Shown here: positions 1 to 5,855 of the stretch, in pieces
Numbering within the stretch: the first letter of the stretch is position 1
How the letters are laid out: each line of letters opens with the position of its first letter
From: an uncultured Candidatus Saccharibacteria bacterium
GTDB lineage: Bacteria; Patescibacteria; Saccharimonadia; Saccharimonadales; Nanosynbacteraceae
Assembly: GCA_947097375.1 (NCBI GenBank)
Contig: CAMURE010000026.1
Span: 1 to 7,440, forward strand
Length of the DNA stretch: 7,440 nucleotides
Reading direction: 5' to 3'
The notes under the pieces: generated by a model
What the model was told of the DNA's origin: nothing
Databases searched by the model: none
Seen by the model: only the letters and a program-made list of their open reading frames with translations
Position numbers and translations under genes: made by a program

Positions 1-880
1 GGTTCAAGGTCTGCTCGCGCTCATCGTGGCCGCCGCCCATACCCGAGCCGCGCTTACGACCCACCGCATCAATCTCGTCGATGAAAATGATACACGGCGC
101 ATTTTTCTTAGCCTTTGAAAACAGATCACGCACCCGGCTAGCACCAACACCGACGAACATCTCGACAAACTCCGAACCAGAAATCGAGAAGAACGGCACG
201 CCCGCCTCGCCAGCCACCGCCCGCGCCAGCATGGTTTTACCGGTACCCGGATTACCGACTAGCAAGACACCCTTCGGAATCTTAGCACCCAGCTCCTTGT
301 ATTTTTTCGGGTGTTTCAGGAAATCGACGACTTCTTGCAGGTCCTGCTTGGCATTGTCATTACCAGCAATATCCTCAAACAGCACCTTCTCTTTGTCCTC
401 ACCGTACAGCCGCGCCTTTGATTTGCCAAAGCCCATCGCTTGATTATTCTGCCCCTGGGCCTGGCGCATCATGAACATGAAAAAGATTACGATGATCACC
501 ACCGGCACAATCATCACCGTCAGATTCCACAGCACCTCACCGGTTTGCGATGGCGGCAGAACGTTAATTTCGACCTTGGCGTCCTTGTTCAAGCCCTGTT
601 CATAGATCGTACTACCAGATTCCTTGACTGATTTCTCGGTCGGCTGTTTTTGACCTTTGGGGGTAACTTTCAAATCATTGCCCTGGATATCAATCTTGGT
701 AATTTCCCCGGCATTTGCCCGTCGCACCACCTCGGTCAACGCCACGTTCTTCAGATTGCTATTTGGCGACAGCGCCGCATACACTGCCAGTCCAAGAAAA
801 ATAATGATTGCCCAAAACAATCCAAACCGGGCAACCTGCCCGACCCCTTTCTTAGTATTCTTTGGCGTCTTTCCTGCCAT
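1..880 (-). CDS. ftsH: ATP-dependent zinc metalloprotease FtsH, N-terminal part (cut by window edge)
   Basis: FtsH is the membrane-anchored hexameric AAA+ protease that extracts and degrades membrane and short-lived cytosolic proteins. The visible 293 residues hold a first membrane helix at about 19-36, an extracytoplasmic domain at about 40-115, a second helix at about 118-138 and the start of the AAA+ module: Walker A GNPGTGKT at 209-216, Walker B IIFIDEID at 264-271, and the pore-loop stretch with [13 protein letters not shown] between them. The zinc protease domain (HEXXH) lies beyond base 1. The Walker A has Asn where most FtsH proteins have GPPGTGKT, a mild variant that should still bind ATP. 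The ATG at 880 was chosen because an in-frame stop lies two codons upstream and an AGAAAGGA Shine-Dalgarno sits about 11 bases ahead. It follows tilS by 27 bases, so the two are probably co-transcribed. Family assignment is secure. Confidence 0.97.
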   Translation of the reverse strand, partial: MAGKTPKNTKKGVGQVARFGLFWAIIIFLGLAVYAALSPNSNLKNVALTEVVRRANAGEITKIDIQGNDLKVTPKGQKQPTEKSVKESGSTIYEQGLNKDAKVEINVLPPSQTGEVLWNLTVMIVPVVIIVIFFMFMMRQAQGQNNQAMGFGKSKARLYGEDKEKVLFEDIAGNDNAKQDLQEVVDFLKHPKKYKELGAKIPKGVLLVGNPGTGKTMLARAVAGEAGVPFFSISGSEFVEMFVGVGASRVRDLFSKAKKNAPCIIFIDEIDAVGRKRGSGMGGGHDEREQTLN

Positions 881-907
881 ACGTCACATAATCCTTTCTC
901 TTTCGTC

Positions 908-1753
908 CTAGCGAGTCACTCGTTTTATTGTAACACTTTTTACGGATAATTTCACCCGCACGCCGGCGGCTGGCTGCCACACCGTTCCTGCTCGGCCAGT
1001 TTTGATGGCGATCAGCAGTCGATCCAGCTGTGCTGAGAGTAGCGACACGCCAGTCAGTCGCTGCACTTCTCGGTGTAGTAGCTCGCGCGCCGGCTCGATC
1101 GGGATATGCGCCCAAAAATAACGACTGCCAAGACGTGACGATAACCGCAATGTCTCTTTGTCAATCTCTCGGCGCAGCTGCCACTGCTGGTGCCATAACC
1201 GACCAAGCGCCGCCCGCTGCTCGTCAGTCAATTTCGCCTGCAACTGTCGGCGCAGCTGATTACGCAGATAGGTGCTCGATTGATTTGTTGCGTCCTCTAC
1301 CCACTCCAGCCGGTGGCGCAGTGCATAATCATATATGTCTTGCTTTGTCCATTCCAATAGCGGCCGCTCGATCCGCTGATCGCCCATAGCCGCCAAGCCC
1401 CGCCAGCGCGTACCACGCCGCAGATTGAGCGCTATCGTCTCAATCACGTCATCCTGGTGATGGGCCGTCGTCACCCGCCCACCCCAGCGTGCCGCCGCGT
1501 CAAAGAGAAATTGATACCGCCGCTGACGCGCCACATCTTCGCTGGCTGCCGGCCCCAATTCCTCATGCCTGGTAACATATGGCACATCATACCGGCGCGC
1601 TAGCCCCGCCACGAACCGCGCATCAGCCGCTGATTCTGCCCGAATTCCATGATCAAAGTGAGCCACCACCACCTCGTCCTGCCCATGCCGTAATACGCTG
1701 TCGAGGAGCACCACGCTGTCCACTCCACCCGATACCGCAATCAGTCGTCTCAT
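908..1753 (-). CDS. tilS: tRNA(Ile)-lysidine synthase TilS, short form
   Basis: TilS attaches lysine to C34 of the CAU-anticodon isoleucine tRNA using ATP, so that it reads AUA instead of AUG. From the ATG at 1753 the protein has 281 residues. The PP-loop SGGVDS is at 8-13, followed by HFDHGIR, the AHHQDDVIET motif, the RPLLEWTKQDIYDY segment and WVEDATNQSSTYLRNQLR, all classic TilS core signatures. A short C-terminal extension replaces the long double C-terminal domain of the 432-residue E. coli enzyme. An upstream ATG at 1771 would add six residues (MCHNIL). The 1753 start was preferred because MRRLIAVSGGVDS matches the usual TilS beginning and a CATAAT -10 box lies six bases ahead of it. 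Neither start has a Shine-Dalgarno, which suggests a leaderless message. It precedes ftsH. Confidence 0.95.
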   Translation of the reverse strand: MRRLIAVSGGVDSVVLLDSVLRHGQDEVVVAHFDHGIRAESAADARFVAGLARRYDVPYVTRHEELGPAASEDVARQRRYQFLFDAAARWGGRVTTAHHQDDVIETIALNLRRGTRWRGLAAMGDQRIERPLLEWTKQDIYDYALRHRLEWVEDATNQSSTYLRNQLRRQLQAKLTDEQRAALGRLWHQQWQLRREIDKETLRLSSRLGSRYFWAHIPIEPARELLHREVQRLTGVSLLSAQLDRLLIAIKTGRAGTVWQPAAGVRVKLSVKSVTIKRVTR

Positions 1754-1759
1754 GAGGAT

Positions 1760-1787
1760 ATTATGACACATACTGCAAAGTTGCGAA
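1760..1787 (-). promoter_or_regulatory. proximal tilS promoter, probably leaderless
   Basis: On the minus strand a CATAAT -10 box (1760-1765) is preceded by TGT, an extended -10 arrangement, with TTCGCA (1782-1787) 16 bases upstream as a 4-of-6 match to -35. Only six bases separate the -10 from the ATG at 1753, so transcription would start at or within a base or two of the A of the start codon. It is a motif match only. Confidence 0.4.
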
Positions 1788-1815
1788 CAATCACCCGGGC
1801 GGTTTTATTTTCACA

Positions 1816-1845
1816 ATCATATCATCCTATCGTCAACTCTTGCAA
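1816..1845 (-). promoter_or_regulatory. distal tilS promoter candidate
   Basis: TTGCAA (1840-1845) and TATGAT (1816-1821) are spaced 18 bases apart on the minus strand. This would give a leader of about 40-55 bases without a Shine-Dalgarno before either possible tilS start. It competes with the proximal candidate nearer the start codon. Confidence 0.35.
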
Positions 1846-1872
1846 TAGCGTGCGCAATGTGTCATCCACATA

Positions 1873-1902
1873 TGAAAATACCGCGGCTCATACAGACCGC
1901 GG
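1873..1902 (-). terminator. terminator after the 1917-1993 tRNA
   Basis: A perfect six-base stem CCGCGG (1897-1902) / CCGCGG (1881-1886) closes a ten-base loop, followed on the minus strand by TATTTTC. It lies 15 bases past the tRNA CCA and before the tilS promoters. The U-tract is short and interrupted, so read-through into tilS is possible. Confidence 0.6.
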
Positions 1903-1916
1903 ATAAAAAACAACTC

Positions 1917-1993
1917 TGGTAGCACCGGGTGGACCCGAACCACCGACCTCAGGCTTATGAGTCCTGCGCTCTAACCAGCTGAGCTACGGTGCC
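1917..1993 (-). tRNA. tRNA with CAU anticodon, probably elongator Met (Ile2 not excluded)
   Basis: The 77-base gene folds as a full cloverleaf. The acceptor is GGCACCG/CGGTGCT (first pair G-U), the D-stem is GCTC/GAGC, the anticodon loop is CTCATAA (anticodon CAU), the T-stem is GGTGG/CCACC, followed by A73 and an encoded CCA. G1, the seven-base D-arm layout and the ending CTACCA resemble Bacillus-type elongator tRNA-Met. Two oddities are visible: base 31-39 of the anticodon stem is A-G instead of a pair, and the T-loop reads TTCGGGT, placing G at position 58, where A is almost universal. A promoter and a terminator bracket it as a single-gene unit just upstream of tilS. Confidence 0.92.
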
Positions 1994-2004
1994 ACACGTC
2001 ACCA

Positions 2005-2033
2005 ATTGTACCAAACGAGGCGCAAAATCTCAA
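2005..2033 (-). promoter_or_regulatory. promoter of the 1917-1993 tRNA
   Basis: On the minus strand TTGAGA (2028-2033) and TACAAT (2005-2010) are spaced exactly 17 bases, with TGG just ahead of the -10. The -10 ends 11 bases before the mature tRNA 5' end, leaving only a few bases of leader for RNase P to remove. The same 11-base distance is seen at the initiator tRNA. Confidence 0.75.
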
Positions 2034-2108
2034 CTGCCTCGAAAGCTTACCTGTCAGACGAGACCAAACTGCTACTCAAACAAGAGCCGATCCATACTGC
2101 CCACAGGG

Positions 2109-2267
2109 CTAAACTGCCAACTCCACCCCCTCTTCATCCAGCATCTCCAGCCGCCGCACCACCAACGAACGTAGCTCCTCGCACGTCCGCCGGCGCTGCC
2201 ACGTCCGCAGCCGATCGTTATTGACCGCATCTAAAAACTGCCCAAGCTCGTGCTCAGCGATATCCAT
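2109..2267 (-). CDS. small hypothetical protein, 52 residues
   Basis: I do not recognise this protein. The translation starts MDIAEHELGQFLDAVNND and continues with an arginine-rich stretch (RLRTWQRRR at about 19-27), then a leucine/valine-rich amphipathic segment, ending DEEGVELAV before TAG. It has one Cys, no membrane helix and a probable all-helical fold. The coding call rests on a proper expression signal rather than homology: an AGAAAGG Shine-Dalgarno sits seven bases before the ATG, and a strong consensus-like promoter lies about 37 bases upstream. It is transcribed away from the plus-strand operon at 2434 and towards the tRNA at 1993, with no evident terminator between. It could be a small regulator or nucleic-acid-binding protein, but nothing visible proves that. 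Confidence 0.65.
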   Translation of the reverse strand: MDIAEHELGQFLDAVNNDRLRTWQRRRTCEELRSLVVRRLEMLDEEGVELAV

Positions 2268-2303
2268 GTTATTACCTTTCTGTGTTTGTTAAACCGTGGC
2301 TTT

Positions 2304-2332
2304 ACTATAGCACAGATTTGACATAAGTGCAA
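2304..2332 (-). promoter_or_regulatory. promoter of the 52-residue gene
   Basis: TTGCAC (2327-2332) and TATAGT (2304-2309) are separated by 17 bases on the minus strand, and the -10 is preceded by TGC (extended -10). Transcription would start near 2297, giving a leader of about 30 bases that contains the AGAAAGG ribosome site. Confidence 0.75.
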
Positions 2333-2349
2333 TAGTATGATAACCATCC

Positions 2350-2378
2350 TGACGGGTCGCGTCAATACTGCCCCGTCA
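2350..2378 (+). repeat. 7-base inverted repeat upstream of the membrane-protein operon
   Basis: TGACGGG (2350-2356) and CCCGTCA (2372-2378) are perfect inverse complements around a 15-base loop. A competing smaller stem, GACG/CGTC (2351-2354 with 2360-2363), would exclude it. It sits in the divergent intergenic region about 55 bases ahead of the ATG at 2434 and could be an operator or a leader hairpin. No U-tract follows. Confidence 0.4.
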
Positions 2379-2433
2379 CCTTCCCTTGCCAAACCGCTTG
2401 TGATAAACTGGAGGGAGAGGATTTTACACAAAC

Positions 2434-3165
2434 ATGACCCCGGCTATTATTTCATCACTCGCCATCGTCGCCTTCTCGGCACTGATCCACGCTAGTTTTC
2501 AGCTCAGCGTCAGCGTCTTGACCTTGCTCAGTGGCCATTCCCTCGGCAAGCAAACCGCCCGCCGAAAAGTATTGCGACTGATGAACGGATTCGTGTGTGG
2601 AGTGTTGGTGTTGACAGCGCTGCTGATATCAGCGATCGTCTACTATCTGTCGCTGGTCATTCATCACGCTGCTCAAGCCGAGCAGCTGGTGGCGGCCATC
2701 GTCTGCGGGCTGATGGTTGGATTGGGCGTGGCGACTTGGGCAGTGTACTACCGACGGGGCGAAGGTACAGCCTTGTGGCTGCCGCGCAGCTTCGCGACCT
2801 ACCTATCAAAGCGCTCAAAAGCGACGCGCCACAGCGCCGAGGCCTTTAGTCTCGGGATGGCGAGCGTGGTGGCTGAATTACTGTTCATTGTCGGGCCGAT
2901 GGCGGCGGCGGGGCTGGCAACCGTCCTACTACCATCAACCGAGTGGCGCCTCATCGCCATCACCCTTTACGTCGTCATATCGCTGCTGTCGCTGATCGTC
3001 GTCTTGGTGCTGGTCGGTAGCGGCCATTCCCTCGCCCATCTACAACAGTGGCGGATGGCGCATAAACGTTTCTTGCAATTTGCAGCCGGTGGCAGCTTGA
3101 TCATTTTGGGCGGCTTTTTGTTCGTTGATCGAGTGCTCGGCATCGTCAGCTACGGGGGTTTTTAA
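2434..3165 (+). CDS. six-helix integral membrane protein, unknown function
   Basis: The 243-residue product has about six hydrophobic segments, near residues 5-31, 51-75, 84-105, 137-165, 171-194 and 215-236, with basic stretches (TARRKVLR, YLSKRSKATR, MAHKR) between them. The motif SGHSL occurs twice, at 33-37 just after helix 1 and at 196-200 just after helix 5, each followed by a basic segment and a Gly-rich helix. The size and helix count recall small transporters of the LysE or CcdA/DsbD type, but I cannot name the family, and the characteristic cysteines of CcdA are absent. The ATG at 2434 has a GGAGGGAGAGG element ending 13 bases upstream, further than ideal. It is the first gene of a plus-strand operon; its TAA overlaps the ATG of the ATP-cone gene. 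Confidence 0.85.
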   Translation: MTPAIISSLAIVAFSALIHASFQLSVSVLTLLSGHSLGKQTARRKVLRLMNGFVCGVLVLTALLISAIVYYLSLVIHHAAQAEQLVAAIVCGLMVGLGVATWAVYYRRGEGTALWLPRSFATYLSKRSKATRHSAEAFSLGMASVVAELLFIVGPMAAAGLATVLLPSTEWRLIAITLYVVISLLSLIVVLVLVGSGHSLAHLQQWRMAHKRFLQFAAGGSLIILGGFLFVDRVLGIVSYGGF

Positions 3166-3464
3166 TGCCAAGCGAGCATGCAAACCGACCAATCGTCGAT
3201 GTCATCAAGCGCGGCAAGCGGCCGAGCGAAGAGTTTGATCCGACAAAACTCCACCACTCTATCATGGCGACCTGCCTGAGTATCCGCACACCCGAAGGCC
3301 AAGCTGATGATATCGCCAAGTCAGTCACCCTCGGCGTGATGAGCTGGTGCGAGACCCGACCAGAAATTACCACAAACGACATCCGACACCGCGCGACGCA
3401 GCTGCTACAGAAACTACACACCGACGCAGCATTTGTTTATCAACACCATAAGACGATCATGTAG
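3165..3464 (+). CDS. stand-alone ATP-cone domain protein
   Basis: The 99-residue protein is essentially one ATP-cone, the nucleotide-binding domain that senses ATP/dATP in ribonucleotide reductases and in the repressor NrdR. Visible signatures are VIKRGKRPSEEFDPTKL near residues 12-28 (the family's V-x-K-x-x-G-x-x-x-x-F-D-x-x-K-L pattern), the central helical section, and the closing EITTNDIRHRATQLL...AFVYQHHK segment, which resembles the NrdR tail with its ayvRfa-like ending. The zinc ribbon of NrdR is missing, so it is not an NrdR repressor. The start codon shares a base with the preceding stop (TAATG), so translation is probably coupled to the membrane protein. The flavoprotein gene follows eight bases after the TAG. 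A regulatory subunit that reports adenine-nucleotide level to its neighbours is inference. Confidence 0.85.
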   Translation: MPSEHANRPIVDVIKRGKRPSEEFDPTKLHHSIMATCLSIRTPEGQADDIAKSVTLGVMSWCETRPEITTNDIRHRATQLLQKLHTDAAFVYQHHKTIM

Positions 3465-3471
3465 GGGGCAC

Positions 3472-4848
3472 ATGGCACAAAAACCAACTTTTGACTATGA
3501 TGTAATTGTTATCGGCAGCGGCGCTGGCGGTTCACCGGCCGCAACTGTCTTGGCGCGCGCTGGTAAGAAAGTCGCCATCATCGAGCGCGGTACCTTTGGC
3601 GGCGAATCCCCAAACTGGGGCGACATTCCGACGGGCGCCCTACTCTACACTGCCGACGTCTACCACGAGGCCAAAACAGCGGCCAAGTTCGGCCTGCGCA
3701 CCAGCACGGTCGGCTATAATTATCCGTCGCTACTCGCCTGGAAGGACACCGCCATCAAGCGCACCGGCACCGGCGGCAACCGCAGTTACTACGAGAAACA
3801 AGGCATCAGCGTCTTTACCGGTAGTGCCCACTTTCTCAGTCCCAACGAGATCACCGTCAATCGCCGCCACTTATCAGCGCGCAAATTCCTGATCGCCAGT
3901 GGCTCAACCTGGCGCGATGATCACATCCCGGGCCTCGACGAAGTGGCTCATCACACGCCACAAACCGTCCTCTCGCTCAAACGCCCGCCCAAAACACTGT
4001 TCGTTGTCGGCTCTGGCACGACAGCGATGGAGCTGGCATATTTATTCTCGACCTTTGGCAGCAAGGTGTATGTCGCCGAGACCGCCGGGCGTATCTTGCC
4101 CGAGTTTGACCAAGAAGTTGGCGAACTGATCGCCGCTGACGCCAAGGCACAGCGCGGCATGAACATCCTCACCCAGACAAAGCTGGTCACCGTCCAGAAA
4201 GACGGCATCGCAAAGCGCGTCACCTACGCTCGTGGTGGCCAGCAACATTCAGTGCGCGTTGATGAGATCCTCATCGCTGACGACCGCTTGCCGACAACTG
4301 ACATTGGCCTAGAAAATGCGGGCGTAGCGTATACTGAACATGGCATTCAAGTCAGCGAAGCGATGCAGACTTCGGCGCGGCACATCTTTGCGGCTGGCAG
4401 CGTCGTTGACCTTCAGGCACAGACACACACCATCCTCAGCCACAGCCGCACCGCTGCACACAACTTACTACACCGTAATTTTATCGCGCTTGACGATAGG
4501 CCGCGTTTGACGATCGCCTTCACCGACCCGCAGATCGCCCGAACGGGACTAGACGAGGACGACTGTCTGCGCCGCGACTTGAAGATAAATGTCGCCCTAG
4601 CGCCGCTGACTTTGACCGCTCGCAGCAACATCACCGACCGACGCAGTGGGTTTGTCAAATTGATCAGCGACAAAAAAGGCGTGTTACTCGGTGCCACCAT
4701 CGTTGCACCAGGCGCTAGCGACTTGATGACCGGCCTCAGCCTCGCCATCCGCCACGGCCTGACCGCCAAACAACTGATGAGCACACCAAATTGTTTCGTT
4801 GCCTGGTCAGAGGCCGTGCGCATTGCGGCGGGGAAATTGGCAGCGTGA
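3472..4848 (+). CDS. pyridine nucleotide-disulfide oxidoreductase-like flavoprotein lacking the redox cysteines
   Basis: This 458-residue protein has the architecture of dihydrolipoamide dehydrogenase/mercuric reductase: FAD-binding GSGAGG at 15-20 with E38, an NAD(P)-binding GSGTTA at 180-185 ending in E203 (favouring NADH), an AAGS segment at 307-310, and a C-terminal dimerisation domain starting near DPQIARTG (352-359). The region that normally reads GGxCxNxGCxPxK is GGESPNWGDIPTG at 43-55, with Ser46 and Asp51 in place of the two cysteines and Gly in place of the Lys. The Asp of the second FAD motif (GD) is Ser310, and the C-terminal catalytic His of HPTxSE is lost (FVAWSE at 442-447), although Glu447 stays. 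Start 3472 is preferred over 3433 because GGGGG lies just ahead and similarity begins there. Disulfide-exchange catalysis is not possible; electron transfer or sensing remains open. Confidence 0.9.
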   Translation: MAQKPTFDYDVIVIGSGAGGSPAATVLARAGKKVAIIERGTFGGESPNWGDIPTGALLYTADVYHEAKTAAKFGLRTSTVGYNYPSLLAWKDTAIKRTGTGGNRSYYEKQGISVFTGSAHFLSPNEITVNRRHLSARKFLIASGSTWRDDHIPGLDEVAHHTPQTVLSLKRPPKTLFVVGSGTTAMELAYLFSTFGSKVYVAETAGRILPEFDQEVGELIAADAKAQRGMNILTQTKLVTVQKDGIAKRVTYARGGQQHSVRVDEILIADDRLPTTDIGLENAGVAYTEHGIQVSEAMQTSARHIFAAGSVVDLQAQTHTILSHSRTAAHNLLHRNFIALDDRPRLTIAFTDPQIARTGLDEDDCLRRDLKINVALAPLTLTARSNITDRRSGFVKLISDKKGVLLGATIVAPGASDLMTGLSLAIRHGLTAKQLMSTPNCFVAWSEAVRIAAGKLAA

Positions 4849-4865
4849 TGAGGAGTGGATACTCC

Positions 4866-5167
4866 ATGACCATGGTGTCAGTAGGAAAAGAGAGCGAAGC
4901 GAAGAGAACATCGCCAAGGCTCTCGTCGAGCAAAAACTGGCCGCGTGTGTGCAGCTGCTGCCGATTCAGTCAACCCACATTTGGCAAGGAAAATTTGAAT
5001 GCGATGCAGAGATCTTGATGCTTATCAAGTCGCGTAAGGATGACTTCGCAGCAATTGAAAGAGTAGTCAGGTCGCTCCATAGCTATGACGTGGCAGAGAT
5101 AATATCGTTTGATATCGCTGCTGGATCACGGCCGTATCTTGACTGGATCGATGAGACATGTAGATGA
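4866..5167 (+). CDS. cutA: CutA1-like protein with an apparent frameshift near its start
   Basis: CutA1 is a small trimeric, nearly universal protein first linked to divalent-cation tolerance; its exact role is unsettled. The body of the family is clear in one frame: IAKALVEQKLAACV, then THIWQGKFECDAEILMLIKSR, HSYDVAEIISF and YLDWIDET at the end. The natural beginning, MTMVSVGKESEAK, is in another frame, opened by the ATG at 4866 with AGGAG ten bases ahead, immediately after the flavoprotein stop. Joining the two requires gaining one base (or a -1 slip) between about 4886 and 4908, a stretch made of AAAA and repeated GA-rich triplets. In the body frame the only upstream start is a TTG at 4799 with no ribosome site and no CutA-like residues. 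A one-base assembly error, a real mutation, or -1 frameshifting on A-AAA-G are all possible. Confidence 0.8.
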
Positions 5168-5210
5168 ATGCTAAACAAGAGCATTCTCAACAATATATTG
5201 AGAGGCATCT
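5162..5210. other. three-way-junction-like inverted repeats at the convergent gene ends
   Basis: AGATG (5162-5166) can pair with CATCT (5206-5210). Inside it lie two perfect hairpins, AATGCT/AGCATT (5167-5172 with 5180-5185, seven-base loop) and CTCAA/TTGAG (5186-5190 with 5198-5202, seven-base loop). The structure covers the stop codons of cutA and of the opposing gene, which are only three bases apart. There is no U-run on either strand, so a standard intrinsic terminator is not claimed. Confidence 0.45.
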
Positions 5211-5725
5211 GCAAGTTTCTCTTTCCACAGACAATCCTTTAAGGCCGCACCCCCGAGAAGCTTCCTTCTAACACTGAAAAAAGTTAATAAATCCCAGGGA
5301 TCGGGCTTCTCCCCGTCCAAACGTTGCATCTGCACATCATGAAGTAAACCTACCAACGGCGATACTCTATTGCTATCAAACTGAAAGGTCGGATAAAGGT
5401 GATATCCGTGATCAGGAACTGCAAGAACGCTACCGCGGCGCACCGCAGCAAGTGTAATGCTGGAAGCATACTCCCCACCACCAAGTTCTTTGACTGCCTC
5501 TTCTGTCGTCAGGAATTGATTTTCTTTCAAGAGTTGATTTCTCGCCTCATTGGCGCGTGCAATTGCCCCGAGGTACATCTGATACTCTGGCGATCTCGAA
5601 TTACTCAAACCATCAGAGCAACTCTCTCTAAAATCTCTATCAATCTGATTCCTCCACTGGGCATCGATTTCTGGAGGAAACTGTCTAGCGGGTAGTTGAG
5701 GCAATAAACTTAGACGCTCTGTCAT
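5171..5725 (-). CDS. MbcA/Xre antitoxin-like DNA-binding protein, orphan
   Basis: The 184-residue protein has an N-terminal region rich in charged helices, then a sequence pattern I associate with the Xre/MbcA/ParS (DUF2384-like) antitoxin group: FLTTEEAVKELG at 71-82 (helix-turn-helix entry), AAVRRGSVLAVPDHG at 93-107, the YPTFQFD motif at 111-117 and a C-terminal DPWDLLTFFSVRRKLLGG at 142-159. In that family the C-terminal part binds a RES- or Fic-type toxin. No such toxin is next to it: cutA converges on its 3' end and a tRNA lies upstream. It may therefore be a solitary regulator or have a remote partner. The ATG at 5725 has no Shine-Dalgarno but lies eight bases after a TATATT -10 box, suggesting a leaderless message. 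The family call is from pattern memory and is moderate. Confidence 0.7.
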   Translation of the reverse strand: MTERLSLLPQLPARQFPPEIDAQWRNQIDRDFRESCSDGLSNSRSPEYQMYLGAIARANEARNQLLKENQFLTTEEAVKELGGGEYASSITLAAVRRGSVLAVPDHGYHLYPTFQFDSNRVSPLVGLLHDVQMQRLDGEKPDPWDLLTFFSVRRKLLGGAALKDCLWKEKLADASQYIVENALV

Positions 5726-5733
5726 GATGTTCT

Positions 5734-5742
5734 AATATAGCA
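5734..5742 (-). promoter_or_regulatory. extended -10 promoter of the antitoxin-like gene
   Basis: TGCTATATT on the minus strand gives a TATATT hexamer (5734-5739) with the TGn extension. No good -35 is seen at 16-18 bases. The hexamer ends eight bases before the ATG at 5725, so the transcript would begin almost at the start codon. Confidence 0.5.
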
Positions 5743-5807
5743 TGACCAGATCAAAAAGGCCAGACGCAGGCTACCCCAGCCAATTTACACCATGACTCAC
5801 CTGTATC

Positions 5808-5839
5808 AAAAATAAAAACGGCCCCAACTCATGAGGCCG
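5808..5839 (-). terminator. intrinsic terminator of tRNA-fMet
   Basis: On the minus strand GAGGCCG/CGGCCCC-type arms (5833-5839 with 5819-5825) form a seven-pair stem with one G-U and a seven-base loop, followed directly by TTTTTATTTTT. This is a textbook Rho-independent terminator 16 bases past the tRNA CCA. Confidence 0.9.
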
Positions 5840-5855
5840 AAACATCAACGAAACA

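Noticed and set aside
852..1115. Minus-strand 87-codon frame spanning the tilS/ftsH junction
   Set aside because: It overlaps both genes in another frame and ends shortly inside ftsH; it is a shadow.
2318..2341. Plus-strand TTGACA with TATGAT as a promoter for the 2434 operon
   Set aside because: The spacing is only 12 bases, and the -10 and -35 boxes here are better explained as part of the minus-strand promoter region; no convincing plus-strand promoter was found.
3433..3471. Upstream start for the flavoprotein adding 13 residues
   Set aside because: It overlaps the ATP-cone gene, adds residues without family similarity and has no ribosome site, while 3472 has one.
4799..4865. TTG start giving a single-frame 122-residue CutA
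   Set aside because: The extra residues overlap the flavoprotein end and do not look like CutA, whereas the ATG at 4866 in the other frame has both a ribosome site and CutA-like residues.
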